Assembly: GCF_051235805.1 (NCBI RefSeq)
Contig: NZ_JBPNXV010000001.1
Location: 1,550,001 to 1,614,000 of the forward strand
Length of the DNA: 64,000 bases
Direction of reading: 5' to 3'
From: Pseudothermotoga_B sp051235805
GTDB taxonomy: Bacteria; Thermotogota; Thermotogae; Thermotogales; DSM-5069
This document shows, piece by piece, positions 16,287 to 25,750 of the stretch (its first letter is position 1; every line of letters begins with the position of its first letter). The notes under the pieces are model-generated. The model did not search any database and was not told the DNA's origin. It worked only from the letters and a program-made list of their open reading frames with translations. The translations under genes and the position numbers were made by a program.

Positions 16287-17957
16287 TCAACCAGCAGGCT
16301 CAAGATCAAATTCAACTTCAAAGACGTGCGTAAATGGATTGTCACCGTTTGAAACTGTTATTTTCATGTAGTGAGTCTTTTGCCAGTTCGTTGGAAGTTC
16401 CAAGTAGAATGCATCTCCGAAAGCCATGTAGACATCGTAGACACCTGGCTCAATACCAACGAACGGCAAGAAGCCCCAATCATCAGACTTACCGTAGTAC
16501 ACTGGAACTGTGCTGCTTTCTGGATACATCGTCACGTAGACTTCAGGTGCATAGAACACTTCATCTTCGTTATCTCTCACGTAAAAGCTAAAGTAAACAT
16601 CCGCACCAGTGTCCGTTGGCAGGCTTTGTGTTAGAGCCTTGTAGGCGTTCACCCTACCCCAACCGCTGTCGTGATCAAAACCAGCTGCCATGATGTCGTC
16701 GGCGGTATTGGCTATGTGCTTTCTGATCTGATAAGGCGTGTATTCTTCTTCACCAAGTTTTTCCAAAAGCAGCGCGATCACACCCGAAACATGCGGTGTC
16801 GCCATGGACGTACCACCGTAGAAGGCGTACGGATTTTCTCCGTCGAAGAATTCCTCCTCATCCCAAAGTGGTACCGTGGAAAGGATTGTAAAATCACCAG
16901 GTGCAGCGACGGTTATCCACCTTCCACGTGTTGAAAAGTGCGTTATTCCATCTACTGCTGTACTTGCCGCAACGTTTATCACACCTGGAAAGCACGACGG
17001 ATAGTGAATCTCGTCTGTGTGGCCGTTGCCAGCAGAGGCTACGAAGATACCTTTATACTCTTCCATTATACGAGCTATCGTGTGTGCCAACGTTATGGAG
17101 TAACCTTTTCCACCCCAGCTGTTTGAAAAGATCTTTGCACCGTGATCTGCAGCCCAGACAAAGCCGTTTGCAACATAATCGTCTCCAACGTACCCAGGTT
17201 CGAATATCACTATAGGCATTATCTTCGCACCGGGTGCCACTCCTACTACGCCTATGTCATTGTTCAGCGCAGCGATCGTTCCTGCCACATGTGTGCCGTG
17301 TGGGTCGAACGAGCTATCTTCGCTTGGATCGAGTTCTTCACCTGTGGTAGGTCTATAGCCTGTCACAAGTTGACCCTGCAGATCAGGATGAGTTCCATCG
17401 ACACCGGTATCGACTACTGCCACGATCACACCTTCACCGGTGTATTCAAGGTTCCAAGCCTCAGGAGCCTTAATCTTTCTCAAACCCCACATGTATTTTT
17501 CGAAGAACTCTTCTTGTTGATCTGCGTACACCGCTTTGCTCAAAAGTTGAGAGTCTTTCCAGCTATCGTTCTTGACGGGTTCTATCAGGTATCTCTTGTA
17601 GCTGGGCTCAACGTAGGATATCTTCTCCCTCAGTTCTTTTTCCTGCTTGAGCTTTTCAATGATTCGCGCCCTCATCTCTGCATAACTGAGCACTGTTCTA
17701 AAGCTCACCGCATTGATCTTTTCGAGCTTCACCCTTATCTCTGCGCTTGGATCGATCGATTTGACAAGATTTATCGCATCATCGATTGAATCTTTGTAGC
17801 CAACGATGACTATGCCTTCCATGATTTCTGCATCTTTTTCGATGGGGGCGACTATCTCTTCGAAGGTCTTTTCACTGACGTTGTTCTTTGGAATGTTGCT
17901 CATACAACCGGCTAAGAACAAAGCTACCAAAACAACTGCAATAAGAAGTCTTTTCAT
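16287..17957 (-). CDS. Subtilisin-like serine protease (S8), lipoprotein
   Basis: About 556 residues. The N-terminus is a lipoprotein signal with lipobox LAGC. An inhibitor-like propeptide (about 25-150) precedes the S8 catalytic domain, with Asp in VVDTGVDGTHPDL (about 181), His in HGTHVAGT (about 222) and Ser in GGTSMATP (about 384). A C-terminal beta-rich extension of about 120 residues follows (Y/F-rich, FYVRDNEDEVFYAPEVYVTM). It probably degrades proteins in the periplasm or at the cell surface. ATG 17957 is chosen with AGGGGGTGAG upstream over a GTG at 17963. It is 17 nt after the FnIII lipoprotein gene, so the two are co-transcribed. Confidence 0.93.
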   Translation of the reverse strand: MKRLLIAVVLVALFLAGCMSNIPKNNVSEKTFEEIVAPIEKDAEIMEGIVIVGYKDSIDDAINLVKSIDPSAEIRVKLEKINAVSFRTVLSYAEMRARIIEKLKQEKELREKISYVEPSYKRYLIEPVKNDSWKDSQLLSKAVYADQQEEFFEKYMWGLRKIKAPEAWNLEYTGEGVIVAVVDTGVDGTHPDLQGQLVTGYRPTTGEELDPSEDSSFDPHGTHVAGTIAALNNDIGVVGVAPGAKIMPIVIFEPGYVGDDYVANGFVWAADHGAKIFSNSWGGKGYSITLAHTIARIMEEYKGIFVASAGNGHTDEIHYPSCFPGVINVAASTAVDGITHFSTRGRWITVAAPGDFTILSTVPLWDEEEFFDGENPYAFYGGTSMATPHVSGVIALLLEKLGEEEYTPYQIRKHIANTADDIMAAGFDHDSGWGRVNAYKALTQSLPTDTGADVYFSFYVRDNEDEVFYAPEVYVTMYPESSTVPVYYGKSDDWGFLPFVGIEPGVYDVYMAFGDAFYLELPTNWQKTHYMKITVSNGDNPFTHVFEVEFDLEPAG

Positions 17958-17974
17958 CTTCACTCACCCCCTTT

Positions 17975-19825
17975 TCACTCACCGGTTGTGAACCTGTTGA
18001 AGTAGTCTGCCTCGTTTGTCCATCTGTCCCAATCATACCCATAGTCTATGGTGCAGGAGATCCAGTATCCATCTTCAGCCTCGTAGTAGGCTACTGCGGC
18101 GTCCAAGCCCCATTCGTAGGTTTTGAACTTTTCAAGTGGTTCGGTTTGTGGGATATCATCCTCCTCTGGAGTGATCCTAACCCAGTTTGGATCGGAAATG
18201 GGATCGAAAGGCAGAATAATTTCCTGCGGTCCCATAGTTGCAATTATAGAATCGTAATATATGTGTTGTTCACTCACGACCATGTCGTAGATCCATGGAC
18301 TACCTTCGTAGATGAAATAGATATCCTCATCATCTATCAGATCCCCACCTATGTGAGGTGTTGAACTTTGATCTCTCCAGTCAACAGGTTTCCATCTGAA
18401 GGTTGGAGTTCTTGAGACGTTCGTTTCGTTGTCTGCCGGTGAGATGAGTTTGACCTTGAAAAGATCGAGCGGAACTACCTCTATCACGTTGCTGTTGTCT
18501 GATTCACTACCATCTCTGTAAACAGTTCTAACCGTATAGTAGTACTTCTTACCGGGTTCAAGGTCAAAGCCTCTGTCGAATCTGTAATAGGAAGTCGTGA
18601 AAGCGATCTTTTCCCAGTTTTCTCCATCGGTCGATCTGTAAATATTGTAACCTACACGGTTTTCTGCTGGTGCATGAGTCCAGGCAAGTTGTACAAAGAT
18701 GTTCGTCTCAGGTATGTTGTGCTCTGGTCTGTAGTTCTTAAGAGCTTCTATCATCTCCTTTGTCAGCCGTTTTTCAAGCAGTTGTTTTATTGGGTTCGGC
18801 AGATTGTAATACTCTACATCAGCATCGCTCGTCCAGCCGGCGTACCACAAGCCTGTCGGAGGAGTTCTTGAAGTTACCTCTGGTGGAGTTCTATCGATCG
18901 TCAAGTAGATGATCTTGTCGAGCCTCGTATCGTTCGGCGTGTAAACCACAACATGCATTGGGACTGTCACACCGTCGAACCTTGTTAACGATACTGTGGT
19001 TTGATATTCCTTCACGTCAGAGGCAGCGTAATCTCTTGCCACAGCACTTGGAACATAGTCCAAACCGATGTACAGCACATACATCAGTTCTGAGCTTGTG
19101 ACTTTGACCTTTACAGAATCAAAGGTTATCGTAGTGGCTTCTGGATCGGTTATCGGTGTTCCCTCTGTTGTGAAGAGTTCTACCGTGACTTCTGGTACGA
19201 CATCGTAATCGGTCATCGCCCTTCTCGAAAATGTTTCGATCGTAGGCAAAATCTCTGGATCGTAGTTTTCAACAACGCTCGTTGCCTTTCCTTCACCTGT
19301 GATCTTGATATCGTATCTTCCATCTGGTAGGTAAAACTTTGCGTGCCCATTTTCATCGGTCGTTGTTGAAATTATCTCTTCTGAATCTTGCAAGATCTGC
19401 ACCGTCGCGCCAACGGTGGCACTGCCTGTGGTGAAATCAAGAACCTTCACTACAGAGAGATTCTCTCCAACGGTGAACCTCCAGACAGGGCTTTCTGCAG
19501 ACTGAACACCATCTGAAACAACGACCTTCCAGTAGTAAGTCTGTCCCGGTGTCAGATTGCTAACGGTGTACTGCGGCACATTCACTGTAGTGATCTTTGA
19601 AAGGTTCCCAGGGCTGGTTCCCAAGTACACCTCGAAGGTCAAAGCTCGTCCTTCTGGATCTGTCGCTGTCGATTTCAAAGTCACGGATTTTGTCGAAGCG
19701 AGAACTGCCACCTGCGCACCATCCTGCGGTGAGATCAAAGAAACCTGCGGCAATTGGTTGATGGGTCCAAAACATGAATAGAGTAGCACAACGAGAGCCA
19801 GAACGAGTAACCATTTCACCTTCAT
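17975..19825 (-). CDS. Fibronectin type III-repeat lipoprotein
   Basis: About 616 residues. The lipoprotein signal ends in LYSC. Domain order: a first FnIII-like module (about 25-120), a carboxypeptidase-regulatory-like beta sandwich (about 125-180, TDENGHAKFYLPDGRYDIKI), an unassigned beta region, a second FnIII module with a typical YNIYRSTDG and YYYTVRTV pattern (about 385-470), and a final module starting LISPADNETNVSRTP. No catalytic motif is seen. It is likely a surface adhesin or carbohydrate/protein-binding scaffold expressed with the downstream protease. ATG 19825 follows AAAGGGGGTG; a GTG two codons earlier lies on that Shine-Dalgarno. Confidence 0.85.
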   Translation of the reverse strand: MKVKWLLVLALVVLLYSCFGPINQLPQVSLISPQDGAQVAVLASTKSVTLKSTATDPEGRALTFEVYLGTSPGNLSKITTVNVPQYTVSNLTPGQTYYWKVVVSDGVQSAESPVWRFTVGENLSVVKVLDFTTGSATVGATVQILQDSEEIISTTTDENGHAKFYLPDGRYDIKITGEGKATSVVENYDPEILPTIETFSRRAMTDYDVVPEVTVELFTTEGTPITDPEATTITFDSVKVKVTSSELMYVLYIGLDYVPSAVARDYAASDVKEYQTTVSLTRFDGVTVPMHVVVYTPNDTRLDKIIYLTIDRTPPEVTSRTPPTGLWYAGWTSDADVEYYNLPNPIKQLLEKRLTKEMIEALKNYRPEHNIPETNIFVQLAWTHAPAENRVGYNIYRSTDGENWEKIAFTTSYYRFDRGFDLEPGKKYYYTVRTVYRDGSESDNSNVIEVVPLDLFKVKLISPADNETNVSRTPTFRWKPVDWRDQSSTPHIGGDLIDDEDIYFIYEGSPWIYDMVVSEQHIYYDSIIATMGPQEIILPFDPISDPNWVRITPEEDDIPQTEPLEKFKTYEWGLDAAVAYYEAEDGYWISCTIDYGYDWDRWTNEADYFNRFTTGE

Positions 19826-20046
19826 GAACACACCCCCTTTACAGAGATCTACAAAAGCCTTGTTTAGCAGAAATTCATACTGGTTAATTAAAATAAACTT
19901 TTTGGTATGAAGACAATGTTTTATTTTGATAAAAGTATATCACAAACCATGTCTGAAGTAAAGCTCTTTGAGGATGAACCTTAAGTCAGATGCCCACTGT
20001 TCATTCTCAAGAAAGGTGTCTTTCATCCTGCTGAGAGTGCTTAATT

Positions 20047-20074
20047 TTGTCTTGGCTTTGAAAGTTGGTAGAAT
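20047..20074 (+). promoter_or_regulatory. Promoter for the transglutaminase-like/epimerase/amidase operon
   Basis: TTGTCT (20047-20052), 16-bp spacer, TAGAAT (20069-20074). It would start transcription about 13 nt before the ATG at 20094, just upstream of the GAGGTGAT ribosome-binding site. Confidence 0.45.
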
Positions 20075-20093
20075 TGTAAAACGAGGTGATCAA

Positions 20094-21407
20094 ATGGAGT
20101 TTCTTTGTTGTGGTCTTTCAGAAGAAATAGAGAGAGAAGAAAATCTTGGGAATTTCACCGCGGCGCTGAAGCTGATCGACAGGTGGCTGAAAGATGAGAG
20201 AATCACAAAGACTCAGAAAGAAAGACTTTTGTATGAAAAGGTTAGGATCAATATGCTTCTTGAAAACTATCCATTTGAAGAAGATCAAGCCATAGCAAAA
20301 GCAAAGGAGATGATCAAGGATTTCAAGTACGAAGAGTTCTATGAATTACTCGAAAATGGTTACGTAGACTACATACTCGTCGATGGTAAGAGAAGATTTC
20401 AAGAGAGATTTGTACAGAACATAGGTTTTGCGCTGCCGCAGTACAAAGAAAGAATGAAGAAGGATGAAGATTCAGAAAAGGCAAGACAACTGCTGGCTGA
20501 GAGGCTGAAGGAACTCTTGAACCAAGGTGTGCCCAAAAGTTTTAGAGTGCGAATCAAGGTCAGTGCAAGAATAGATGAAGAAGGTAAAGTGTTCCACGTG
20601 TGGCTTCCTTTCCCAAAGGAAGAGCTTCAAATCAGCGATGTGAAGCTGATATCTACAAGCCACGAAGAGTACATTGTTTCAGAAAACTGTGTGCCCCAGA
20701 GAACGATATACTTCAGATCAAAAGACAAAGATTACTATGTCGAGTTCGAATACACAGTCAGAGAATGGGTCAACAGAGTAGATCCAAAGATGGTTGAAAA
20801 ATGCGATCTTGAAGACCATCTTGGCGAAGAACCGCCGCACATCGTCTTTAGCCCCTATTTGAGAAAGCTCACCAGAGAGGTTGTCGATGGTGAGTCAAAT
20901 GACTATCTGAAGGCGAAAAGAATCTACGACTGGATAACGACACACGTGAGATATTCCTTCGTTAGACCTTACGCAACCTTTGAAAACATCTCCAAGTACG
21001 TTGCGGAAAACCTGAAGGGCGATTGTGGTTTTCAAGCGATCTTGTTCATAACCATGTGCAGGATTGCTGGTGTACCGGCAAGGTGGCAGTCTGGTTGGTA
21101 TGCCAACCCCGTGTACGCATCTTCGCATGACTGGGCTTTGTTCTACGTGAAACCGTACGGTTGGCTACCTGCAGATCCATCCTTCGGCGGTGCAAGGAGG
21201 GAGAACGAAGGTTTTCGCGGTTTTTACTATGGTAACTTGGACGGCTTTAGAATGGTTGCCAACTCTGGCTTTATGAGAGACTTTGAGCCAAAGACCAACT
21301 TTTACAGAGAAGATCCCACAGACAACCAAGTTGGTGAGGCTGAGAGTGAAGAGAAAAAGATCAAGTTGCACACAAAGATCGAGGTTGTATCCTTTGAGGA
21401 ACTGTGA
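20094..21407 (+). CDS. Transglutaminase-like (papain-fold) protein
   Basis: 437 residues. The C-terminal half carries the transglutaminase-like triad: Cys in KGDCGFQA (about 310), His in SSHDW (about 345) and Asp in PADPSFGG (about 360). The N-terminal half is helical and charged, without a signal peptide. Bacterial members are usually cysteine peptidases or amidases, not cross-linkers. GAGGTGATCAA before ATG 20094 fixes the start; an open frame to 19968 has no ribosome-binding site. It is followed 12 nt later by a dipeptide epimerase gene and then an amidase, suggesting turnover of peptides, possibly gamma-linked ones (inference). Confidence 0.8.
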   Translation: MEFLCCGLSEEIEREENLGNFTAALKLIDRWLKDERITKTQKERLLYEKVRINMLLENYPFEEDQAIAKAKEMIKDFKYEEFYELLENGYVDYILVDGKRRFQERFVQNIGFALPQYKERMKKDEDSEKARQLLAERLKELLNQGVPKSFRVRIKVSARIDEEGKVFHVWLPFPKEELQISDVKLISTSHEEYIVSENCVPQRTIYFRSKDKDYYVEFEYTVREWVNRVDPKMVEKCDLEDHLGEEPPHIVFSPYLRKLTREVVDGESNDYLKAKRIYDWITTHVRYSFVRPYATFENISKYVAENLKGDCGFQAILFITMCRIAGVPARWQSGWYANPVYASSHDWALFYVKPYGWLPADPSFGGARRENEGFRGFYYGNLDGFRMVANSGFMRDFEPKTNFYREDPTDNQVGEAESEEKKIKLHTKIEVVSFEEL

Positions 21408-21419
21408 GGAGGATTGAAG

Positions 21420-22454
21420 ATGAGCAAGATCATCGATGTGAAGTTTTCATTGAAGCGCTATGAGTACGATAAACCTTTTCATATCACAGGAAGTATCTCA
21501 TCTGAAGCGAAGAACATCGAGGTGCAGATTTTCACAGAGAGCGGTTTTCAAGGTTTTGGTGAGGCTTCCCCTTCCTTCAGAGTCAACGGTGAGAAGCCAG
21601 AGATGATAATGGCTCTTGAAGAGTTTGTCAAAGGTTTGCTCCTGGGAATGGAGGTTGAAGAGTACCGTAAGATCTTTGAAGTTACAGACAAACTTTTGGC
21701 AACTCCAAGTCTCAAAGCAGCCGTTCAGTATGCCGTACTCGATGCACTTTCTGAAGAGGTCGGGTTGGAGGTCTATCGGTTACTTGGAGGTGCTTTAAAA
21801 AAGATCGAGACTGACAAGACGGTGAGCATAGACAGTATCGAGAACAGAGTGAAGGATGCAAAAGATATCTTTGAATCTGGTTTCAAGGTGATCAAGATCA
21901 AGGTTGGAGAGAATCTGAAAGAAGACATCGAAGCAATGCAGGAGATCTACAAAGTCACCAAAGGTGCACAGTACATAGTCGATGCAAACATGGGATACAC
22001 GCCGAAGCAGGCAGTTGAGTTTGCCAATCGAGTTTATGCAGCTGGAATAGAGATCGCCGTCTTCGAGCAGCCAGTTCATGCAACTAATGTTGATGGACTG
22101 AGATTTGTGAGATCCAACGTTCCATTTCCCGTTGCGGCGGACGAGTCCGCAAAGACAAAGTTTGACGTGCTCAGATTGATCAAGGAAGAAGCCGTAGATT
22201 ATGTGAACATAAAATTGATGAAGTCTGGTATAAGCGATGCTCTGTCGATCGTAGAGCTTGCAAAAAGCGCCAACTTGAGATTGATGATTGGCTGTATGGC
22301 AGAGTCAAGTCTTGGTATAAATCAAAGTGTTCACTTTGCACTTGCTACCGGCGCCTTTGACTTTTGTGATCTTGACAGCCACCTGATGCTCAAAGAAGAG
22401 AGATTCAAAGGAAAGTTCATCCAAGATGGACCAAGTATGCTGGCGAGGAAGTGA
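21420..22454 (+). CDS. Dipeptide epimerase (L-Ala-D/L-Glu epimerase type, enolase superfamily)
   Basis: 344 residues of the muconate-lactonising subgroup. The general bases and metal ligands are recognisable: KIKVG (KxK, about 158-162), Asp in VDANMG, Glu in FEQPV, Asp in AADES, and a second lysine in NIKLMKSG. The T. maritima homologue (TM0006) is a dipeptide epimerase that acts on Ala-Glu type dipeptides. Its probable job is to convert L-Ala-D-Glu from peptidoglycan to the LL form. AGGAGG lies 7 nt before the ATG. It ends 4 nt before the amidase gene. Confidence 0.88.
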   Translation: MSKIIDVKFSLKRYEYDKPFHITGSISSEAKNIEVQIFTESGFQGFGEASPSFRVNGEKPEMIMALEEFVKGLLLGMEVEEYRKIFEVTDKLLATPSLKAAVQYAVLDALSEEVGLEVYRLLGGALKKIETDKTVSIDSIENRVKDAKDIFESGFKVIKIKVGENLKEDIEAMQEIYKVTKGAQYIVDANMGYTPKQAVEFANRVYAAGIEIAVFEQPVHATNVDGLRFVRSNVPFPVAADESAKTKFDVLRLIKEEAVDYVNIKLMKSGISDALSIVELAKSANLRLMIGCMAESSLGINQSVHFALATGAFDFCDLDSHLMLKEERFKGKFIQDGPSMLARK

Positions 22455-22458
22455 GAAG

Positions 22459-23820
22459 ATGAAGATATTTGAAGCACAAAGGCTTATCAGAAATGGACAG
22501 CTCAGACCAACACAGATTCTCAAAGAATGCTTGGAAAGGATCGAAGAACACAAGGATCTGAACGCTTTCATAACCTTAGATATCGACGGTGCGATGAAAG
22601 AAGCAAAAAGACAAGATGAAATGCTCAAAACAGCCAATCTGGAAAGATTACCACTACTGTTCGGAATACCGATCGCTTTGAAAGATCTCATCTACACCAA
22701 AGGAATGAGAACCACGGCAGGAAGTCTTTTCTGGAAAGATTTTATACCAGAGGAAGATGCTTTTATCGTTCGAAGGCTTAAAAGATCTGGAGCGATCATC
22801 ATAGGAAAGACGAACATGCACGAGATTGCATTAGGTGTGACGAACAACAATCCACACTTTGGACCGTGCAGAAATCCATATGATCCGACGAAGGTTTCTG
22901 GTGGTTCTTCGGGCGGCTCTGCTGTGGCGGTGGCAACCGGTATGGCACTCGGAGCGATAGGCACAGACACAGGTGGCTCGATAAGGATTCCATCTGCACT
23001 GTGTGGAGTCGTTGGGTTGAAGCCAACCTACGGGAAGGTTAGCCTCAGAGGCGTCATACCTCTTGCCTGGCATCTGGACCACGTCGGGCCGATAACAAAC
23101 TCTGTGATCGATGCGTTGATATTGTTAAAGGCGATAGAAGGTCATGATTCAAAAGATCCATTCAGCTTCAAGGTCAAGAGAACAGATCTTCTGCAGACAA
23201 CGACAGACCTTTCTGGCGTGCGGGTGGCAAAGGCAGTAGGAGAGTTCTTCCAAAAGGCTGATGCGAAAATCCTAAAGGTAGTCGATGAGGTCGCAAGAAA
23301 GCTTGAAGAGCTTGGAGCAACGGTGCAAATGGAAAAGATGGACTGGCTCAGAGATGCGGCTGTGGCGAATGGATTGATGACACAAACAGAGGCTGCTGCC
23401 TTTCATAGAGAGAGGCTCAAAGAAAGACCCGAATGGTTTTCAGAGGATGTAAGGCAGAGATTGAACGAAGGACTTTCCACAACAGGTGTAGATTATGCGG
23501 CTGCAAGGTACACACAGAGTATCACCAAGAAGCGTTTCGAAGAGTTCTTCAGAAGATACGACCTTCTCTTGCTTCCGACGGTGCCCATAACTGCACCACC
23601 CATCTGCGGTGAAGGGGCAGTCGAGATGGCAAGAAGATTGACCAGATTCACAGCACCTTTCAACATCGCAGGACTGCCAGCAGTCTCTTTACCAGCTGGT
23701 AAGGTCGAAGGACTACCGGTCGGAGTACAGCTGGTCTCGCGTTCTTGTAATGAGTCGTTCCTGCTGCAGGTGAGTTTACTGATAGAGTCACTCGTACAGA
23801 AAGCAAGCAACTTGGTGTAG
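22459..23820 (+). CDS. Amidase signature family hydrolase
   Basis: 453 residues with the Ser-cisSer-Lys triad of the amidase signature family: Lys in ALKDL (about 75), and the Gly/Ser-rich GGSSGGSAVAVATG with TDTGGSIR (about 145-175). GatA is a possible alternative, but no gatB or gatC lies here and the context is peptide metabolism, so a general amide or peptide-amide hydrolase is favoured. The start at 22459 is 4 nt after the epimerase stop. The 3' end overlaps the convergent oppF gene by 33 bp. Confidence 0.85.
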   Translation: MKIFEAQRLIRNGQLRPTQILKECLERIEEHKDLNAFITLDIDGAMKEAKRQDEMLKTANLERLPLLFGIPIALKDLIYTKGMRTTAGSLFWKDFIPEEDAFIVRRLKRSGAIIIGKTNMHEIALGVTNNNPHFGPCRNPYDPTKVSGGSSGGSAVAVATGMALGAIGTDTGGSIRIPSALCGVVGLKPTYGKVSLRGVIPLAWHLDHVGPITNSVIDALILLKAIEGHDSKDPFSFKVKRTDLLQTTTDLSGVRVAKAVGEFFQKADAKILKVVDEVARKLEELGATVQMEKMDWLRDAAVANGLMTQTEAAAFHRERLKERPEWFSEDVRQRLNEGLSTTGVDYAAARYTQSITKKRFEEFFRRYDLLLLPTVPITAPPICGEGAVEMARRLTRFTAPFNIAGLPAVSLPAGKVEGLPVGVQLVSRSCNESFLLQVSLLIESLVQKASNLV

Positions 23821-24756
23821 CGTGTCGACCTCTTTGAGCTGCGGCACGCTTTCGTGGCATTTTTTCATCGCGTACGGACACCGTGATGCAAACAAACACG
23901 CCTCCGGTGGATCGATTGGAGAGGTGATCTCACCTTCTATTGGCTGTGTATTTTTCAATCTGCGAGCCTTGGGGTCTGCGACTGGAACAGAGGATATCAA
24001 CGCTTGAGTGTAAGGATGCATGGGACGATTGAAGAGATCCTTTGAACTCGACAGTTCGACGATCTTGCCCAGGTACATAACGGCTATTCTGTCGCTCACG
24101 TACTTCACAACTGCCAGATCGTGCGCTATGAAGATGTAGGTAAGATCGTACTTCTCTTTGAGTGAGATCAGCAGATTTATAACCTGTGCCTGAACGGAGA
24201 CATCGAGTGCCGAGACAGGTTCATCACAGATCAAGAGTCTTGGTTTCATAACCAAAGCTCTCGCGATACCAATTCTCTGTCTTTGTCCACCCGAGAATTC
24301 ATGTGGATATCTGTAGACGTATTCCTTTCGCAAACCGACGCTTTCGAGAGCCTCAAAGACTATCTCTCTTTTCTCGTTCAAAGGTGTCTCAGATAGACCC
24401 TCGGTGACTATTTGAAAAATAGTGAGCCTTGGGTTCAATGAACCGTAAGGGTCTTGAAAGATCATTTGAATCTTCTTTCTGTATGGTCTAAAAGTTCTTT
24501 CATCGAGAGAGAACAAATCCACGGGTTCTTTTTCTTCTGTGTAGATAGCCTTTCCTGATGTTGGTTCATAAAGTCTAACGAGCAATCTGCCAAGCGTTGT
24601 CTTTCCGCAACCAGATTCACCAACTAAACCAAAGGTCTCTCCACGAAAGACATTGAAAGAAACGTTGTTGACGGCTTTCAAGTATGATCTCTTTCTAAAC
24701 GATCTTTTCACGGCGAACCATTTGCTCAAATCTGTGACGTTAAGAATCTCACGCAT
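23788..24756 (-). CDS. oppF: Oligopeptide ABC transporter ATP-binding protein
   Basis: About 322 residues. Walker A GESGCGKTT (about 47-55), ABC signature FSGGQRQRIGIAR, Walker B LLICDEP and the Opp-specific C-terminal cysteine motif (CLFASRCPYAMKKC). ATP hydrolysis by OppD and OppF drives peptide import. The ATG overlaps the oppD stop by 8 nt (ATGCGTGA). Last gene of the opp operon. Confidence 0.92.
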   Translation of the reverse strand: MREILNVTDLSKWFAVKRSFRKRSYLKAVNNVSFNVFRGETFGLVGESGCGKTTLGRLLVRLYEPTSGKAIYTEEKEPVDLFSLDERTFRPYRKKIQMIFQDPYGSLNPRLTIFQIVTEGLSETPLNEKREIVFEALESVGLRKEYVYRYPHEFSGGQRQRIGIARALVMKPRLLICDEPVSALDVSVQAQVINLLISLKEKYDLTYIFIAHDLAVVKYVSDRIAVMYLGKIVELSSSKDLFNRPMHPYTQALISSVPVADPKARRLKNTQPIEGEITSPIDPPEACLFASRCPYAMKKCHESVPQLKEVDTLHQVACFLYE

Positions 24757-25741
24757 CCTCTTTCCCCTCACCGTTCGAATAAAGCCAGCATTTCACGTAA
24801 TGATCAGACCCAAAAGATATGTCCTTAGGTTTCTGTTCAGAGCAGATCGGCATCTTGTAGGAGCATCTTGGATGAAATCGACAACCAGAAGGATATCTTG
24901 CTGGGTGTGGCACCATACCCTCTATCGATGCTAACCTTTCTCTTTTGGATTCTTGATGCGTTATCTTAGGAACAGAATTCCACAGAGCCTTTGTATATGG
25001 ATGAAGTGGATTTTCAAAGATATCGTCAACGGTAGCCCTTTCGATGACTTGCCCTGCGTACATCACCACAACTCGATCACACATTTCGGCAACAACTGCC
25101 AGGTTGTGTGTTATGAGAAGTATCGAAGTGTTGAATTTCTCTTTGAGATCAAGCATCAACTTGAGCACCTGTGCCTGTATGGTCACGTCAAGCGCAGTTG
25201 TTGGTTCGTCGGCTATCAAGAGCTTTGGGTTGCACGCCAATGCCATCGCTATCATCACACGTTGTCTCATTCCACCGGAAAGTTGATTTGGGTATTGTTC
25301 GTACCTTTTCTGTGGCTCAGGTATCTTCACACTCGCCAACATTTCTACACTCTTCTTCTTTCTTTCTTCTCTGTCTGATCTCTCGTGCAACTCGTAGACT
25401 TCTTCTATCTGCCAACCGACTGTGTAAACAGGGTTCAAAGAAGACATCGGTTCTTGAAAGATCATCGATATCTCTTTTCCCCTCATTTTGTAAAGTTCAT
25501 CTTTCGGTAGTCTCAACAGATCTACGTTGTTAAACCATATGTGTGAATCTTCATCGATGAAGGCATTCTTTGGCAAGAGTCTTGTGATCGCATAGGCTGT
25601 CACAGTCTTGCCGCAGCCGGATTCACCAACGATCCCAAGAACTTCACCTTCTTTTAAATCAAAGGACACATCGTCCACTGGTACTATCCTTCCCATGTTT
25701 GTTCTGAACCCAACTTTGAGGTTTTCCACCTTCAAGAGCAT
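24749..25741 (-). CDS. oppD: Oligopeptide ABC transporter ATP-binding protein
   Basis: 330 residues. Walker A GESGCGKTV, signature LSGGMRQRVMIAM, Walker B LLIADEP and the C-terminal CRFHPRCSYKMPIC motif of the Dpp/Opp group. It pairs with OppF. GAGGTGATTTG precedes ATG 25741. It begins 9 nt after the oppC stop and overlaps oppF. Confidence 0.93.
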   Translation of the reverse strand: MLLKVENLKVGFRTNMGRIVPVDDVSFDLKEGEVLGIVGESGCGKTVTAYAITRLLPKNAFIDEDSHIWFNNVDLLRLPKDELYKMRGKEISMIFQEPMSSLNPVYTVGWQIEEVYELHERSDREERKKKSVEMLASVKIPEPQKRYEQYPNQLSGGMRQRVMIAMALACNPKLLIADEPTTALDVTIQAQVLKLMLDLKEKFNTSILLITHNLAVVAEMCDRVVVMYAGQVIERATVDDIFENPLHPYTKALWNSVPKITHQESKRERLASIEGMVPHPARYPSGCRFHPRCSYKMPICSEQKPKDISFGSDHYVKCWLYSNGEGKEDA

Positions 25742-25750
25742 CAAATCACC

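Noticed and set aside
19968..20093. N-terminal extension of the transglutaminase-like protein
   Set aside because: No Shine-Dalgarno at 19968, a promoter-like element lies inside it, and a strong ribosome-binding site precedes ATG 20094.
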